A stretch of 64,000 nt of DNA from Perognathus longimembris pacificus (Eukaryota; Chordata; Mammalia; Rodentia; Heteromyidae), in contig NC_063176.1 of the NCBI RefSeq assembly GCF_023159225.1, forward strand, positions 36,698,786-36,762,785, in the 5' to 3' direction. Position numbers and translations under genes: made by a program. A model generated the notes under the pieces. The model did no database searches and was not told where the DNA came from. It saw nothing but the letters and a program-made list of their open reading frames with translations. Of this stretch, positions 10,163-21,479 are shown piece after piece (the stretch's first letter is position 1; every line of letters begins with the position of its first letter).

Positions 10163-11157
10163 TAAGAAAAAATTTCAAATACAGTGTTGAGCATTTTTCC
10201 ATTTGCTAAGATGTTAATCAGAGTCTAGTAAGGTTCTAGACATTTCAATAAGTGTTCTTGTCTGTGAAAACAGAATCAGTGTTGTATAGCTAAATCATTA
10301 CTTTGAAAAACTCTGAAAGGTGGTAGTCATTCTCCATTATGTTCCAGAGGAATTTGTGTGTGTCGTGTCTCTTCCAATTCTTCATTCATGAGCAGCTATT
10401 GGAAGTAGGTTGGATTTACCGTTGGTGTCTTCGGGATGGTTTCTTTGTGGTGCTCGAAGCATCTTGTATTGGGTATTTTTTATGTTCATATCAGTTTTTC
10501 AGTCTCTCCTCTCTCATTAACATTCCTTTCCTTATTGTATCATTTCATCAGTTTTTTCAGGTTGTGACTCCTGTATGTTGGTGTCTGGTACTTGTACTAG
10601 TTGAAAAGTGCAAGAGGGTTTTCTTCATGTGTACTCTTTTATAAATTTTTTTAAGAAGGGTTCTTTAAGTTTATATTGTTCTCCACATAATTATATGTTG
10701 GTGTCCTTTCTTTTTTGTTTTGGGTGGTTGGTCAGATTTTTTTCTATCTGGCTCATTACTTATGACTGAATGTTCCAGAAAGGATGTGTTATAGCTCTTA
10801 ACAAACAGAAGTTCTTTGTAAATGCTGTACAGGCCATTTAGTTGTTGAAGTTGAATTTCTTTTCCAGCCTGCAAATCTTTGTTCTACTTTCAGGTTCGGT
10901 GAAGCTGCATGACTTCTTGGGCACTCAGGAAGTATGTCCTTATAATATATACACATTCATGTGGATTCTGAGGAGGCTTTAGGCCTCGACTCTATGACCA
11001 GTTTTAGTTCTTGCTTTTTCTCAATAGGTTTAGTTATTTCTGTGGTTTGTCCACCTGGCCATGAAGGTGATTAATACTGATGCCTGTGATTTTAAGATCA
11101 CACTTTGCATCCTTCCACCTTTTAGCTTCTTCTGGGTTGTACATGAGAGGCAGGAGT
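10163..11157. other. 3' flank of the repeat-protein frame; no feature recognised
   Basis: AT-leaning DNA lying downstream of the minus-strand gene. No clear AATAAA was found on the minus strand close to the stop codon, and no repeat was recognised. It could hold the 3' UTR. Confidence 0.35.
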
Positions 11158-13221
11158 TTAACTCGGCCAGTGTACAGGGTGTGATGCACATGTTGTCTTT
11201 TTGAGTGCTTTAGGCTCGTTGAGTTCCACATTATCCCTAGCAGCCAAAAGTCCCTTGCCTTTGGTGCTATACTTATTTTCACGGATGCCAGTGGTTGGGG
11301 CCAATTCCTTAGGCCTGGCAGAATGGAGGCAAGTGGGTTTATCCACTACTTTAATGGAGCTATTAGTTTGACTGATGATCTTGGTGTTCCCAGTGGCCAT
11401 ATTCACTGTTGAGTGAATTCCATCAGCCTGGATGTCAGCAGCTGTGGCTGCAGCTGGTTGAGGGTGCTCAGTTTCTCCAGTGCTCCTGAGCAAGGTGGTC
11501 CTGTCTTGCTTTAAAACCTCTCCTCCCCAAGTCGCTTGGGCAGCCTGGGTGCTGTAGATTCTTTTCTTTGCTGTTTGGAGGTTTGAGGGTCCGATCTTCA
11601 TGGGCAACGCAGCCTTGCCCCATTTCAGTTTCTTGGCTGCATCCCTCCCAGCCAGGTGTTCAGTGGCTTGATCCTCAGCTCTATTGGGGATCAGGTCAAC
11701 AATTATCCTTTTACTGACCTTTGAGGACAACCTGTCTAATTTACTATCACCGGCTGATGAAGTCATTTTTATGTTGGTGTTTCCAACAACTTGCCCTTCA
11801 ACTCTTAGAGAGCTGGGGGGTGTTACAGTCCATAGAGTATTTATTGGTATAAAACCTTGTCCCTTCTGTGATTCTGTAGTGGTGGTGATAGGCCTTGAGG
11901 ACGGCATACACTGTTTATCCTGGTGCCCTTTCTTGGTGTGTGGGTGGGCCTGGAGCAGTGGGTTTTCTTCTGTTGTGGCCTTAGGCCCAGCGGCAGGAGG
12001 TCTGGGTCCTCTGCAGGTACTCAGGTCAGATCCCATTGTGTTGGTGACCTTGGAAGGCACCTTGCCCTTTCTTGCTTGAGTCCCTCTGGCTGCTGAGTAT
12101 TTCCTAGCAGCCAGGTTGCCACTGCTTCTGCCTTCAGTGAAAGGTATAGGGGATGCAGGCCTGGGTAATTTTCCTGACTTTTTGGGGGTTACATCCTCAG
12201 AGATGTGCTGGGACACGGTGGTTGTTGCCAGTCTATGCGCCCCAGGTGATCGATGGAGGTCCCTGGCGGTTCCTGGGTTATTATGGCTGCACACTGGGGT
12301 CCAGTTGTGGAGCTGAAGCTGTTCCTCAGAGGGAGAATATGTATGTGGTCTGACCTCCACCTCAGAACAGGGGTACACCAAGATATTCAAGAAGGATTTG
12401 GGTGGTGGATCATCCCCCTGGGCCGCCAAAACAGGAACACCAGCAGATTTTTTACGGGATGTTCCAACATCTTTACGGGGCCTTGGGAAGGTGGGATGTT
12501 TCTGTGAAGCCCGGGAGGCTCTGTGCAGATGTTCCCCCTGGGCACCCGAAACAGAAGCCCCAATAGATGGTCTCCGGGGGGCTCCACCCTCTGGCGTTCG
12601 GGGCCCGGTGATGGTGGTGTACTTGTCCGGGTTATCAAGCCAGGAGGGTGTGTGAAGGCGGCCATCTTCAGTGGCAAAGGCAATGGATGATTTTCTGCGG
12701 CCTCTGTCCTCTTCTGGGGAGACACTGGGCATGGGTGGGAATTGACCAGAGTCACTAAACTTGGTGGATCGATGCCCAGCCTGATCCGCAGTGACAAAAT
12801 ATGGAGCCCCGGTAGAAGATTTTCTTCGAGCTCCAAAATGTACAATACTGGCACACTGGCTCGTATCGATGTTCCACGAGGGTCTGTGCACATTTTGCCC
12901 CTCCGTGGCATAAATAGGAGCCCCCGTGGATGTTTTCTGGGGAACTCCATCATCCCCTACCCGTGGACATAGGGTAATTTGATAGCGGCCACTATCGAAC
13001 AGCCAGGAGGGCCTGCTCAGGTAGTCCTCCCTCCTGAGGGCCACGGGATCACCTGGGATCTTTTCTGCCCGGGGGCCCACAGTGCTGGAGTTCTTGTGAT
13101 ACATGGCAAAAGATACCTTGCGGGGAGTCGTCTCCTGGACGTCAGTCGGAGTCGCCCCTGGGGATCTGACTGCCTGGCTGCTGGTGGTGTGGTCCTCTGC
13201 TCCTTGCCTCTTGGGCATCAT
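11158..13221 (-). CDS. Unrecognised 687-residue tandem-repeat protein, single open exon
   Basis: I do not recognise the family. The frame is open for 687 codons. I take the first of two adjacent ATGs (13221, G at -3) as the start. A splice-acceptor-like CAG lies just upstream near 13273, so an upstream exon is possible. Residues about 34-276 hold tandem units of roughly 40 residues. Each opens with a basic-basic-x-Ser motif (RKVS 34, QKTS 95, RRKS 132, RRKS 175, RRPS 216, RKKS 256), followed by GAP or similar and H-R/T-P-S-W. The remaining 400 residues are Ser/Thr/Pro/Lys-rich and probably disordered. I see no signal peptide, membrane span or catalytic motif. RRxS is a basophilic-kinase (PKA-like) consensus, so a multiply phosphorylated scaffold or a cytoskeletal or sperm protein is conceivable, but that is inference. 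A decayed paralogue lies at 36823-38820. Confidence 0.6.
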   Translation of the reverse strand: MMPKRQGAEDHTTSSQAVRSPGATPTDVQETTPRKVSFAMYHKNSSTVGPRAEKIPGDPVALRREDYLSRPSWLFDSGRYQITLCPRVGDDGVPQKTSTGAPIYATEGQNVHRPSWNIDTSQCASIVHFGARRKSSTGAPYFVTADQAGHRSTKFSDSGQFPPMPSVSPEEDRGRRKSSIAFATEDGRLHTPSWLDNPDKYTTITGPRTPEGGAPRRPSIGASVSGAQGEHLHRASRASQKHPTFPRPRKDVGTSRKKSAGVPVLAAQGDDPPPKSFLNILVYPCSEVEVRPHTYSPSEEQLQLHNWTPVCSHNNPGTARDLHRSPGAHRLATTTVSQHISEDVTPKKSGKLPRPASPIPFTEGRSSGNLAARKYSAARGTQARKGKVPSKVTNTMGSDLSTCRGPRPPAAGPKATTEENPLLQAHPHTKKGHQDKQCMPSSRPITTTTESQKGQGFIPINTLWTVTPPSSLRVEGQVVGNTNIKMTSSAGDSKLDRLSSKVSKRIIVDLIPNRAEDQATEHLAGRDAAKKLKWGKAALPMKIGPSNLQTAKKRIYSTQAAQATWGGEVLKQDRTTLLRSTGETEHPQPAAATAADIQADGIHSTVNMATGNTKIISQTNSSIKVVDKPTCLHSARPKELAPTTGIRENKYSTKGKGLLAARDNVELNEPKALKKTTCASHPVHWPS
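12396..12939 (-). repeat. Coding tandem repeat of about 120 bp
   Basis: Anchor words of the type 'ggagcccc..tagatg' on the plus strand recur near 12436, 12561, 12678, 12803 and 12920, intervals of about 117-125 bases (near 40 codons). Unit length stays a multiple of three closely enough to keep one frame open. Confidence 0.8.
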
Positions 13222-13455
13222 TGCCAAAGGCAATGCTCTCTGCCCTTTGGGCTTCCCCTTCAAGTCGCAGGCCTGTTGGTTTTAGGTGTAACTTTTAGGA
13301 ATAAGCAATCCAAAAGGTTAATACAATATCCAAGTAATGAGCTGTGGCTTGTGCCTTGGCTCTCGCTCTTGGATCTGAGGCAACTGAATTTTGCAAACAG
13401 TCTGATCACTGTAGAAGCCACACCTCACTCTCCCAGAGCTCCTTCCAGCCTGGGG
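13222..13455 (-). other. 5' flank of the repeat-protein gene, conserved in its paralogue
   Basis: Sequence upstream of the ATG (for example agctgtggcttgtgccttgg on the plus strand) is matched near 38750-38815. The duplication therefore took genomic flank, not just coding sequence. No TATA box or CpG island is evident. Confidence 0.6.
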
Positions 13456-13703
13456 CTGTGAGGAGAGGTCTGTGAATACAGAAGAATGTGTGTGTGTGTG
13501 GGAGGGGGTGCCTGGCACCCTGGATTGCTGCAGGACCCCATCTTCTCTCCAACCCCAACCCCACTCAGCACCAAGACTACATGTTCTCTCATGCTGAGCA
13601 CTGAGAACTGGGTTTTTTGTGCATTAATGTTATGATATTTGTCTGATATTGACTAATAAGTTCCCTGTGAACATCTCCCACAGCATAGTTCTGAAACTAT
13701 CTT

Positions 13704-13907
13704 TTTTTTTTTTTTTGGCCAGTCCTGGGCTTGAACTCAGGGCCTGAGCACTGTCCCTGGCTTCTTTTTGCTCAAGGCTAGCACTCTGCCACTTGAGCCA
13801 CAGCGCCACTTCTGGCCATTTTCTGTATATGTGGTGCTGGGGAATTGAACCCAGGGCCTCATGTATACGAGGCAAGCACTCTTGCCACTAGGCCATATCC
13901 CCAGCCC
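13704..13907 (-). mobile_element. IDL-Geo type SINE
   Basis: A target-site duplication, ctgaaactatctt, lies at 13691-13703 and 13908-13920. Both halves and the T-run tail are complete. Confidence 0.9.
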
Positions 13908-13934
13908 CTGAAACTATCTTGTTCCGTGTGCTAG

Positions 13935-14042
13935 TCCTTCCTCCTCCAGTGTCCTCCTTCCTTCCTTTTTCCTTCTTCCCTCGCTCCCTCCCTCCTTTCT
14001 CTCTCTCTTTCTCTGTTTTTCTTTGTTTCTTTCTCTCTTTTA
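13935..14042. repeat. Polypyrimidine tract (TTCC/CTCT-rich)
   Basis: About 100 bases of C and T in irregular ttcc, ctcc and tctc words. Confidence 0.8.
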
Positions 14043-14721
14043 CTCTAAAATTGATTTATGTTGTTTTCACCAATTGTCTCTTCCTTCTGAGGCTGAGTGG
14101 AAAAAACCACGGCTACTTTGAGTGGCAGATTTACTTATGATGACCACTTTTGGACATCATCCAGATGGCTTTTCCAGAATGGACATGGCAGCCAAGCAAT
14201 GTGGAAAGCAGCAGAAGCTGAGATCCAAAAGGCCCAGGTTAAACTCCATTGCACAAAGCAAGGTAGGACTAGGACAGTCAGATGTCTCCTACAAAAGAGG
14301 GAATGTAGGCACTCATAAAAAGGCATACACACATTCCCAGATTCTTGCATGTTAATGTTCAACTCTTTTCACAAATGCTAGGGTTTTCAGAGCAGAAGTG
14401 CTGGCACAATTAGACAGAAACCAACTTCACTTGAATGTGGAACACATTTCTACTCACAGCTGAATCAGAGTGACAAGTCCAAAGTGAGATTAAAAAAACA
14501 AACACAATAACAGGAGAGCACTATTTCTACATTTAACTTATGCATGTTTTGAGTCACCCTTAGAAAAGCAATGGTGAGTCAGAAGTTAAGAAACAACCCA
14601 CCCCTCAATCAAATTTCTGTGAGGTAGCCCATAAACCCATCTGCTTCAACCCATACAAAATAATAAAATTTTTTCAGAATCAGGATTTTAGTACTCTAAA
14701 TTTTTAAAATGTTATTCAAAT

Positions 14722-14935
14722 ACAGTGGGTTGAACTCAGAACCTGAGTGCTATGTCTTAGATTTTCACTCTAGCTTGATGCTCTATATCATTTGAGCCAT
14801 GTCTGCACTTGGAGCTTTTTCATGTTTAGTTGGAGATAGGAGACTCTTGGATTTGTCTTCCAGGGCTGGCTTTAAACCTTGATTCTTAGATGTCAACTTC
14901 CTAGGTATCTAAGTATAAGCTCCTGGTGCCTGGCT
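14722..14935 (-). mobile_element. Diverged Geo / B1-like composite SINE
   Basis: Read in reverse, a B1-like left part is followed by the Geo-type unit (complement of ttgaactcagaacctgagtg). Strongly mutated. Confidence 0.55.
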
Positions 14936-15470
14936 TTCCTTGCCCATTTTGTTGTTTCTTTTCCATTTTGTTGTTTCCTTAACTGGAGGAAGAGGAGGAG
15001 GAGGAATAGGGAGCAGAGCTGTTATTCTACCTGCTCTACTTCCCATTCCCAACAAGCAACAGCAAGCTGGGTCTCTAGATAGCTTGTCTGGGTCCCGCTG
15101 TTCTCTGTTTAGAAAAACCAACCAGAAACAGAGTAATGTATTGTCTGGTTCCTTCAGTAAGACAAGCACAGCCAGTGCTGGAAGATGGCAGGCCCCAACT
15201 GGGCCCTGAGGTGAAGGGATGAGGGAAGCTGTGGCCCTGCCCTCACCTGATTGGTTCCTTCAGCGTCCAGGCCCATGTTTCCTGCATTACACAGACAATG
15301 GCTTCTTCTGTATGTGCCTTCAGAACTGAGCTCAGATTCTGGACCAAGAAGAGGTTCGGTGAGGCTTGAAAAAGCATCTTGACCTTAGTTGACCCTGTGC
15401 TAAGGTATCCCAGCACAACTCAGCTGCCCTCACCATATTGAGAGAGCAGGGTACACCTCAGAGCATTAAT

Positions 15471-15602
15471 CAGGAGGAGGAGGAGGAGGAGGAGGGGAGG
15501 AGGAGGAGGAGGGGGGGTAGGGGGAGGAGGAGGGGGGAGGAGGGAGAGGAGGAGGGGGGAGGAGGGGGAGGAGGGAGAGGAGGAGGGGGAGGAGGAGGAG
15601 GG
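15471..15602 (+). repeat. GGA/GGGGA-rich purine tract with G-quadruplex potential
   Basis: About 130 bases of only A and G apart from one T, with many runs of three to seven G. This is the richest G-run cluster in the window. Confidence 0.9.
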
Positions 15603-15717
15603 AGCAAAACTGTTATTCTACTTGCTCTACTTCCCATTCCCCACAAGCAACAGCAGGCTGGGTCCCCTTTCTCTCTGTTTAGATGGAAAATGCAAAAAAA
15701 TTAAAAAGAAAACCATT

Positions 15718-15835
15718 TATGGCACCTAGGCATAGTGACACATGCCTATACTCTCAACACTCAGTAGGTTGAGTCAGGAAGGAAACCTGTGTGTTCTAGC
15801 AAAAATGAGTTACTGCTCAACAAAAAGACACACAG
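15718..15835 (+). mobile_element. B1-like SINE fragment
   Basis: The words 'cacatgcctata' and 'cactcagtaggttgag' sit at B1 spacing. No clear duplication. Confidence 0.45.
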
Positions 15836-16399
15836 TAAGATAGCATCACTAATCCTGCCATAGTTTAAAGATGATCACCTGTAGTCATGTTTCTCAAGTA
15901 GTTAAACTGTTTTGTGCATGTGTATTGGTGCATTGACTCCTATGCTGAGAATTGCTAAGAAGCAGTGTTTGGAATTTTCCCTATAAATGGTAAATGTGGT
16001 TCCTGTGAATAGATGGTTTTAATGCTCATGCTAGTCACCAAGTGAGAAGGCTTACTTTGGCAATGGGTTCGAGGTCTTTCATCATTCTCATTTGCTTTTG
16101 AATCTCACACCCTGGAAATTAGCAACACGCCGTCACAAAATAAAGAACTGTCAGCATGTTTTAGCCTGACCTGTATTGGAAGATTCAAGATTTCCAAGAA
16201 TGTACCATGTAACCGGTCTCCTCTTGCACTAGTTTACTTTATTAAAACAATAGGTAGAGGAGTTTTGTTCTTCTTGAGCAGTAAACCTAAATTTGTAGAA
16301 CTAAACTGAGCAAAGATAGATTTCTTATATACTCCATTATGTCCCCTGATGAGCCCAAATTCATAGATTCGTATAAAGTCCCTAGTTGACCTTAGGGCT

Positions 16400-16545
16400 C
16401 CCTCTTGCTGTTGTATATTCTATGGCTTGGGCAGATGTACATTGCTAGGTCTACCATTGTGGCATCAAACAGAGTAATTTCACTGCCCTACAAAGCATCT
16501 GAACTTCCCCTACTCATCTCTACTTCCCATACTCTTGAAAGCTGG
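16400..16545 (-). mobile_element. Ancient L1 (L1M-type) 3' fragment
   Basis: The words ttgtatattctatggcttgg and agtaatttcactgcccta recall the 3' UTR of old mammalian L1M elements. The same family is longer at 25990-26740. Confidence 0.45.
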
Positions 16546-16639
16546 AAATCTGCTGTTATGAATGGCATGAATAACTCGAGAGCAATCCAGTAAATGTGAG
16601 CATGATTCAAATTAAGCTTCCATTGATTTGTCTAATTGA

Positions 16640-16722
16640 TTGATTGGACATCCATGGGAAATGTACTGTGAGCCTCATACTTCCTAGGCAGGTGTGCTAT
16701 TACTTGAGCCACACCCTCAGCC
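16640..16722 (-). mobile_element. ID-like SINE monomer, diverged
   Basis: Read in reverse it starts gggctgagggtgtggc and keeps tRNA-like spacing. No Geo half is attached. Confidence 0.45.
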
Positions 16723-17111
16723 CAAACTCCTCTATCAGCAGGCTCATGTATTTCCATATTTATGGAAACTGATTGTTTTTTCTCAGTATTGTTTCATGAT
16801 CAGTTTCCATATCCAAGCAGAGTCCACACATTGCTGATCTTGTTCCAGTGTGTTGTAAGGATAAATGACTTTGAACTGCTCTCATCTTTCGGGATGACTT
16901 GGCTTGTGGTTACCAGATGTCACATTTAGGGGCTGGGGGTAGGAAACAAAGGTATGAAACACACTTGTTTCATACTGTTTGGCATACACATCTGGTGTCT
17001 GGCTAAGATGCATTTCTGTATTTTTTTTGGCCTTGGAAACAATTTGATTCTTGTGTACTAAAAGATGTTGACTTCTTAGTTGCTCTTTTGTACTGTCTTT
17101 TGTTTTGTTTT

Positions 17112-17340
17112 GGTCAGTCATGGGGCTTGAACTCAGGGCCTGGGACTGTTCCTGAGCTGTTTTACTCAAGAATAGTACGCTACCATTTTGAGCCATAGCT
17201 TCATCACTTCTGGTTTTCTAGTGGTTACTTAGAGATAAGAGTCTCATGCACATTCCTGCCCTTAATGTCTTTGAACCATGATCCTGATATCTCAGCCTCT
17301 TGAATAGCTAGGATTACAGGTGTGAGCCACTGGGCCTGAG
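17112..17340 (-). mobile_element. Geo / B1-like composite SINE
   Basis: The Geo end (gggcttgaactcagggcctg) is followed by a B1-like part ending aatagctaggattacaggtg. The 17.1-18.2 kb interval holds four SINEs almost end to end. Confidence 0.7.
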
Positions 17341-17371
17341 TCATTATTTTAAGGAGCAAGAATCAGGAGCT

Positions 17372-17585
17372 GGGCTGGGGATATGGCCTTGTGGCAAGAG
17401 AGCTTGCCTCGTATACATGAGGCCCTGGGTTCGATTCCCCAGCACCACATATACAGAAAATGGCCAGAAGTGGCACTGTGGCTCAAGTGGCAGAGTGCTA
17501 GCCTTGAGCAAAAGGAAGCCAGGGACAGTGCTCAGGCCCTGAGTCCAAGGCCCAGGACTGGCCAAAATAACAAAAACAAAAAAAA
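17372..17585 (+). mobile_element. IDL-Geo type SINE
   Basis: Starts gggctggggatatggcc. An imperfect duplication (agaatcaggagct / agaatcgaggagct) flanks it near 17359 and 17586. Confidence 0.85.
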
Positions 17586-17709
17586 AGAATCGAGGAGCTC
17601 TCATTACTCAACGCTCATTCTCCCACAGGAATACACAGGAGCTTGAGGGTTGTGTTCCTGGAGTATAAACAGGTATAGCTGTCTTTAATGTTGACTATAA
17701 TGTTTAGAA

Positions 17710-17915
17710 TACTTGCTTGGTACTGGGGTTTAAACATAGGGCCTCATTCTTTTTTGCTCGTGGACAACACTGTACCACTTAAGCCACCATTCATCCAGTC
17801 CAGCACTTTGCTGGTTGATTATAAAGAGAATCTCAGAGATGTCTTCCTTGTTTGGCTCTGAACTGCAGTCGCAGTCCTCAGATCCCAGCCTCACGAAGAG
17901 CTCCGTTTTATAGTC
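17710..17915 (-). mobile_element. Diverged Geo / B1-like composite SINE
   Basis: A decayed Geo half (tactggggtttaaacatagg) is followed by a B1-like half (gcagtcctcagatcccagcc). Confidence 0.5.
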
Positions 17916-17948
17916 ATGATCCTACTGGCAAACAACTTGAAATATTTT

Positions 17949-18167
17949 TTTTTTGTTTTTTTTGTTTTTTTTTTTGGCCAGTCCTGGGCCTTGGACTCAG
18001 GGCCTGAGGACTGTCCCTGGCTTCTTCCCACTCAAGGCTAGCACTCCACCACTTGAGCCACAGCGCCGCTTCTGGCCGTTTTCTGTATATGTGGTGCTGG
18101 GGAATCGAACCTAGGGCTTCATGTATCCGAGGCAGGCACTCTTGCCACTAGGCTATATCCCCAGCCC
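17949..18167 (-). mobile_element. IDL-Geo type SINE, young subfamily
   Basis: A target-site duplication, aacttgaaatatttt, lies at 17934-17948 and 18168-18182. The CpG-bearing diagnostic bases are present. Confidence 0.9.
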
Positions 18168-18182
18168 AACTTGAAATATTTT

Positions 18183-18955
18183 TAACCATTCTCCTAAATT
18201 AGCAATTCAGTACTCATTTATCTTATTTACAGCATTTTATTACATCTAACTTTTATTCAGGGCTCTGGATTTACAGTTTCAGTACTTCAGTGATACTTTA
18301 CATGGATTTATAACATCTCTGAAATTGAGTTAGAGTCAGTGTTGGGATAACACTTCTTGCATTCACTTTCCTTGATTCCTGGCCTGGTATCTGCCTGCCA
18401 TCTTGCTATTTTGCTCATAATTTGCAGCCTTCTGGCAGTTCTAGCAAGCCACACCTTGACAGCAGGGACCAGGCCAGCACAGGCACATGCTGCTGGTGGG
18501 TGGGGAGGTCTTCTCATCTGGGAACACCTCCCAGACAGAAAAGGGAAATGAACACACTGTGAAGGGATGTGTGTCTTCAGCCTCTCTCTCCCTCTGTGTG
18601 GGGTGTGTCTGGTTTAGGGTGTCTGCAGGTCACACCTCCTGGATCAGGCCCTTAGGACACAAAGACCAATGGAAGGAAGAGGCCTTGAGCTCCTCCATTC
18701 ACAGTGGCTCTTAGCAGCTAACCTACTGGGCATTTCAGTGCAGATCTGCTCTAAATTGATTTGCACAAGTTGATGTGAGGCGTACATAGCACGATGAAGA
18801 AGGGTGTACTTGCAGTTTTAGCAGACCACAGTCAAAGGCATGCTCAGGAGCCTATGCTCTCAGCCAGCTGCTCACAGAGCCATTCTGCTTTCCCCTCCAG
18901 TCCAGAGCTAACCGTGTAGGATTCAGGTTCATCTTCTCAACCAGTCTCAAAGAAT
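18183..18955. other. Unassigned sequence
   Basis: Moderate GC. Several short frames without motifs, and no repeat that I recognise. Confidence 0.35.
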
Positions 18956-18964
18956 TGAGAGCTT

Positions 18965-19072
18965 GGAAGATTGAGTAGAGAGGAGAGAGAAGCCTAGAGA
19001 GAGAGAGACAGACAGACAGAGATAGAAAGGAGAGGCGAAAGAGAGAGAGGGGGGAGAGAGAGAGGACAGAAG
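18965..19072 (+). repeat. GA / GACA purine-rich simple repeat
   Basis: Alternating gagagaga and gacagacagaca blocks over about 100 bases. Confidence 0.85.
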
Positions 19073-19564
19073 CAGTATAATTCCCTGACTAGAGCCAAGG
19101 TGGGCTGCCTTGTCTTTTAGGTTTGACCAGATGAAAAAGGAGAGGTGCCAACACTAAAGGAAAAGAACACAGGCCCCAAAGAAATTTATTCTAAAAGCTA
19201 AAAGAGCAAAGCTTCTTCCAGGGCCTGGTGACCATGGGTGTGAAGGCGCTGGTCTCTCTTGTTTCCTGCTCCCTCCCCCCCACATTCCCCATGCAGAACC
19301 CTGCCTCCCCTGGGCAGTTGGCAGTTATTGGATAGAGCCCCCTCTGCCCCGCCACCCTTCTTCTTTCCCATAGCTATTCAGGTACTTCTGGATCTCCCCC
19401 AGTGGGGAAGCAGTGAAGTTTTAAAGACATCAGGAGATGATGGAGCACCTCCCTCCAGAGGGATTCATAAAACAGCAGAGCGCCAGGTTAGACTCTGAGA
19501 GCTAGTCCATGGTAAAGGAGAATGTGTCAGCTACTGCCTATATGCATACAGAAAATGGTCATTT

Positions 19565-19750
19565 GATGGACACTGAGGGCTTACACCTGGAATCCTAGAT
19601 GGCTGAGGATTTTGGCTTAAAGTCATTCCAAGCAGAAGAAGTCCCTGTGATTCTGAATTGACCAGCAGAAAGGTAGTGGAACTGTGATTCAAGTTGTAGA
19701 GTGCTATCCTTGAGTGGAAAAGCTAAGGCACAATGCCCAGGCATTGGGGA
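19565..19750 (+). mobile_element. Diverged B1-like / Geo composite SINE
   Basis: The words cttacacctggaatcctaga and agagtgctatccttgagtgg sit at composite spacing. Confidence 0.5.
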
Positions 19751-19895
19751 TTTGGGAGAGAAATGTTAATTGAGTCTAAAATGATTTTATTTAATACAAA
19801 CACAGGACAGCTTCCTCCCAAGTGTGAGATGGATTGTGGAACAGTGAATAGGCCACGAACCAAAGGGATTCATTGAGCTGCTTAAAGAGCCAAAG

Positions 19896-20100
19896 CTAGG
19901 CTGGGAATATAGCCTAGTGGCAAGAGTGCTTGCCTTATACACATGAAGCCCTGGGTTCCATTGCTGAGCACCATATATGTATAAAAGGCCAGAAGTGGCG
20001 CTGTAGCTGAAGTGGCAGAGTGCTAGCCTTGAGTAAAAAGAAGCCAGGGACAGTGCTCAGGCCCTGAGTTCAAGCTCCAGGACTGGCAAAAAAAAAAAAA
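19896..20100 (+). mobile_element. IDL-Geo type SINE
   Basis: Starts ggctgggaatatagcc, ends caggactggc plus an A-tail. A short duplication (agccaaagc) flanks it. Confidence 0.8.
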
Positions 20101-20164
20101 AGCCAAAGCCCTGGATGGTAATCAGTGAGTACAGAAGTGGCCAACTAACCTCTCGATTTTCTGA

Positions 20165-20345
20165 GGCATTTTTTTTGTTGTTAAGTGTTTTGTTATAAAA
20201 GTGATATGCACAAGGATTACAGTTACCTAAGTCAGTAATGAGCACTTTTGTTTTTTTGTACAATGCCAGCCTTCCCTCACTACCTGCCAGTTTTCCCCCT
20301 CCCATCCCTACCCACAAGTTGTATAGTTAATTTGCAACTTGGTAT
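20165..20345 (-). mobile_element. L1 3' UTR fragment
   Basis: A T run, then 'ggattacagttacctaagtc', then a C/T-rich block ending ccacaagttgtatagtt. The same plan is seen at 54319, 55005 and 56580. Confidence 0.5.
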
Positions 20346-21039
20346 GTTTGGATGGGAGGCTGTGGGAGGCCATTAATCTCACAATTGGACTCAGTAAGCC
20401 TGGGTAGGTGGTAGGTGGGCAAATCATGGAAGTCCTTAAAAGTCTGGTTGTATCAAATATTCTAGACCATATTCTGAGAGTTCTGCAGGGAGCCAGAGTC
20501 TCAGTTCATTGAGGGAGATTCCTGAGACCCTGTGCGTAAGTCAGACTGAAGTAGGGAAACAGAAGTAGGGAGACTAGGTAAGAGATTGGGGCCTAGTTCT
20601 CAACCCTCATAGTGGACAAGGACATCGATGATCCTTCAGTCAGAAGGCTTGCTTACTTGGTAAAATGAGATGATTGACAGCAGTAGACAACAAACAGGCA
20701 ACCATTGCATTATATACAGTTTGAAAGGCTCCCAGAGACACAGGCTGTCCACAAAAGGGCAACATCCAGACTCCAAGAATAGGTTCAAGAGCAGAGAAAA
20801 CACACTTTTGGTAGGAGAACGTGCAAACCTGGTGTTTGGACATGTGCTCTGTGGGCCACTGGTGTTTGTCGCCTGAGAAGTATGGGTTTTCTGAACATGA
20901 AACTATCACACGTTTTCATTTGGGTAGCATTATATGATTTTCACAACATGTACACATATACAGTTACATATGTGCCTATTTGAAATCCATTATCTTGCAC
21001 ACTTAAAACCTATGCTCAGTTTTTTGTGTGTGCCATTCT

Positions 21040-21215
21040 TAGTGTTTGAACTCAGGGCCTGGATGCTGTCCCTAAGTTTGTATGCTCAAGGCTAACACTC
21101 TATCCCTTGAGCCCCACCTCCACTTCCAGCACATTTTGTAGCTATTTAAAAGCCTCAATGACTTTCCTGCCAAGGCTGGTTTTGAACCACTTAGGCATAT
21201 TGACTCATGATATGG
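21040..21215 (-). mobile_element. Diverged Geo / B1-like composite SINE
   Basis: A Geo end (tttgaactcagggcctggat) is followed by a B1-like half containing ccaaggctggttttgaacca. Confidence 0.55.
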
Positions 21216-21479
21216 TAAAGTCTAAGAAGTGACCAGTTTTAAGTCAGACCATCACACCTCAAGGGACCTTTGTAAGTCAGAGACTACTTGTATGTGCGTT
21301 TAACATCAAGTCAGTAGATCTAGGACTGGCTGAGGCTTTCGTGTAGAATTCCTTTCTTTCTCTTTTCTTCTGTTTCTTTTTATCTCTGCCTTTCTATTTA
21401 TTTCTTTTATCTCTCTCGTCTCCCTGATCCATACATTTACAAAAAGCAAGAAGAACAACAACAACAACAAAAAAAAAAC

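Noticed and set aside
12387..12953. 188-codon minus-strand frame inside the repeat gene
   Set aside because: An alternative frame of the coding tandem repeat. Repetition keeps it open by chance.
14097..14362. Three overlapping short frames on both strands
   Set aside because: Mutual overlap and lack of motifs suggest chance open frames.
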